From Actinomycetota bacterium (GTDB taxonomy: Bacteria > Actinomycetota > Actinomycetes > UBA12327): a stretch of DNA of 6,020 nucleotides. Below are positions 5,216 through 6,020 of this stretch, piece after piece. The notes beneath the pieces were generated by a model. That model saw nothing but the letters and a program-made list of their open reading frames with translations. It ran no database searches and had not been told where the DNA came from. The first letter of the stretch is position 1, and the number at the start of each line of letters is the position of its first letter. The stretch spans positions 1-6,020 of the forward strand of contig JAPLBW010000165.1 in NCBI GenBank assembly GCA_026392555.1. Direction: 5' to 3'. Position numbers and translations under genes: made by a program.

Positions 5216-6020
5216 TTAAGGCGTCGTCGCAGAGGCCGGTCGTGATGGTTCAGCGGATCCACCTGGTGTTGAATCGGTTGAGGGGCGCTTGGGATTGACC
5301 GTGACCTTGATGGAGCCATTGGCGTATTGGGTAATGGATCCACCCGCAAAGACTTGGAAGGCACCACCTTCGGCACTGGTCTCTACATCGGAAATGGGTT
5401 CTTTCAGTCGGGCCCGAACTTTAGGTGAATACCAGGCCGCATAGACATCGCCATAAACCGCGTGAGCTCCGCCTAGTCGGGACCAAAAGACCCATCCATT
5501 GTCAAACGTGACGTAGCGCAAACCAGAGTTGTAGTTAGTCCGCGTCTCGCGTCCGCGCGCCGCTCCAAACACCACAAGTCCGCCGGCCTGCTCAACGGCA
5601 CTCATAAAGCGTTGCGGCACGGCAACAGCACCAGTCTTAGTCGCGATGATGCTGCCGGTCTCAAACTTTTGTTCCGTTAAATCCGGCACATTCTTGACCG
5701 GCTTGGGGTTGGAAAGTGCCGCGCCTAAGGTTCCCAACTCAGCGCGGTAACTGACATAGGTTTCAAATCCAGGGTTGCGGGCAAGCGGAGCGGCCCACAC
5801 CACCGCCGCCAGAACAGCCAAGGCGGACGCGGTCAGCGTGGCAATGACCCACGCTGGACGGCGGGGGCGATGACGTTGACGTTGACTCTGGCGATGGCGC
5901 TGTGGTTGTTCGACCACCGACTCATCGTCTAGAGCTGGGTCAAGAGCGCGAGCGCGCTCCGCTCGGCGTGCGAGGAGAGCCTGGAGTCCAATCGCCCCAG
6001 AAAGCATGAACACGGGAATG
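5216..6020 (-). CDS. Membrane-anchored LGFP-repeat protein, N-terminus cut by window edge
   Basis: The frame is open at the right edge. The first visible start is a GTG at 6013, but the preceding codons (Ile, Pro) and the hydrophobic IPVFMLSGAIGLQALL suggest the tail of an earlier TM helix, so the true start is probably outside. Counting from 6013: a charged, Gln/Arg/His-rich linker (16-53, presumably cytoplasmic), one clear TM helix (about 54-77), then an exported domain (80-240) and a Pro/Ser/Thr-rich tail. The exported part has three LGFP-like repeats with anchors FETGSI (117-122), FDNGWVFWS (170-178) and FAGGSITQY (222-230), 52-53 residues apart, two of them followed by TGAVAV and GGAHAVYG. 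LGFP repeats are found in actinobacterial wall-associated proteins and are thought to bind or organise the cell wall. I see no enzyme domain. Transcription converges on uppS with a 10-nt gap. Confidence 0.8.
   Translation of the reverse strand, partial: IPVFMLSGAIGLQALLARRAERARALDPALDDESVVEQPQRHRQSQRQRHRPRRPAWVIATLTASALAVLAAVVWAAPLARNPGFETYVSYRAELGTLGAALSNPKPVKNVPDLTEQKFETGSIIATKTGAVAVPQRFMSAVEQAGGLVVFGAARGRETRTNYNSGLRYVTFDNGWVFWSRLGGAHAVYGDVYAAWYSPKVRARLKEPISDVETSAEGGAFQVFAGGSITQYANGSIKVTVNPKRPSTDSTPGGSAEPSRPASATTP
5867..5902 (-). repeat. Six-unit hexanucleotide repeat coding a Gln/His-Arg linker
   Basis: On the minus strand six consecutive two-codon units encode QR, HR, QS, QR, QR and HR (residues 38-49 of the LGFP protein counted from 6013). 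Five of the six fit CANCGY, and CAACGT is repeated back to back. The result is a strongly basic stretch just before the TM helix, which should hold this side in the cytoplasm. Confidence 0.7.

Overview
The window looks like a piece of an actinobacterial (Actinomycetota) chromosome. The base composition is moderately high in GC by eye. The marks of the phylum are a short-chain Z-isoprenyl diphosphate synthase of the Mycobacterium tuberculosis Rv1086 type, divergent from a TrhA/hemolysin III-like gene as in the Rv1085c-Rv1086 pair, a DUF3817 membrane protein, and an LGFP-repeat surface protein. Gene packing is very tight: one convergent pair overlaps by 4 nt and another is 10 nt apart. This suggests, but does not prove, a compact genome such as that of a free-living aquatic actinobacterium. 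No mobile element, CRISPR array, tRNA or rRNA was found.

Layout. 1-2230 (minus): a large membrane-anchored diguanylate cyclase with about ten TM segments, a GAF-like region, a PAS domain and a complete GGDEF domain. It is open at the left window edge and may continue into an EAL domain. 2231-2409: divergent intergenic region with short inverted repeats. 2410-3635 (plus): a two-gene operon of a SURF1-like cytochrome oxidase assembly protein and a DUF3817 membrane protein, 2 nt apart. 3632-4294 (minus): a TrhA/hemolysin III (PAQR-like) seven-TM protein, convergent with DUF3817 and overlapping it by 4 nt. 4295-4443: second divergent intergenic region, carrying the uppS leader. 4444-5205 (plus): the isoprenyl diphosphate synthase. 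5216-6020 (minus): a membrane-anchored protein with three LGFP-like repeats, open at the right edge.

How the genes may work together. Most products act in or on the membrane and cell envelope: oxidase assembly (SURF1-like, with DUF3817 as possible partner), membrane homeostasis (TrhA), prenyl carrier lipid precursor synthesis (UppS) and a wall-facing LGFP protein. The diguanylate cyclase is a separate signalling unit that reads an unknown membrane or PAS-sensed cue. I see no clearly new multi-gene system. The points most worth following are a SURF1-like protein that lacks the family's conserved heme-associated histidine and its RGW motif, the SURF1-DUF3817 coupling, and the Met residue at the chain-length gate of the prenyl synthase.
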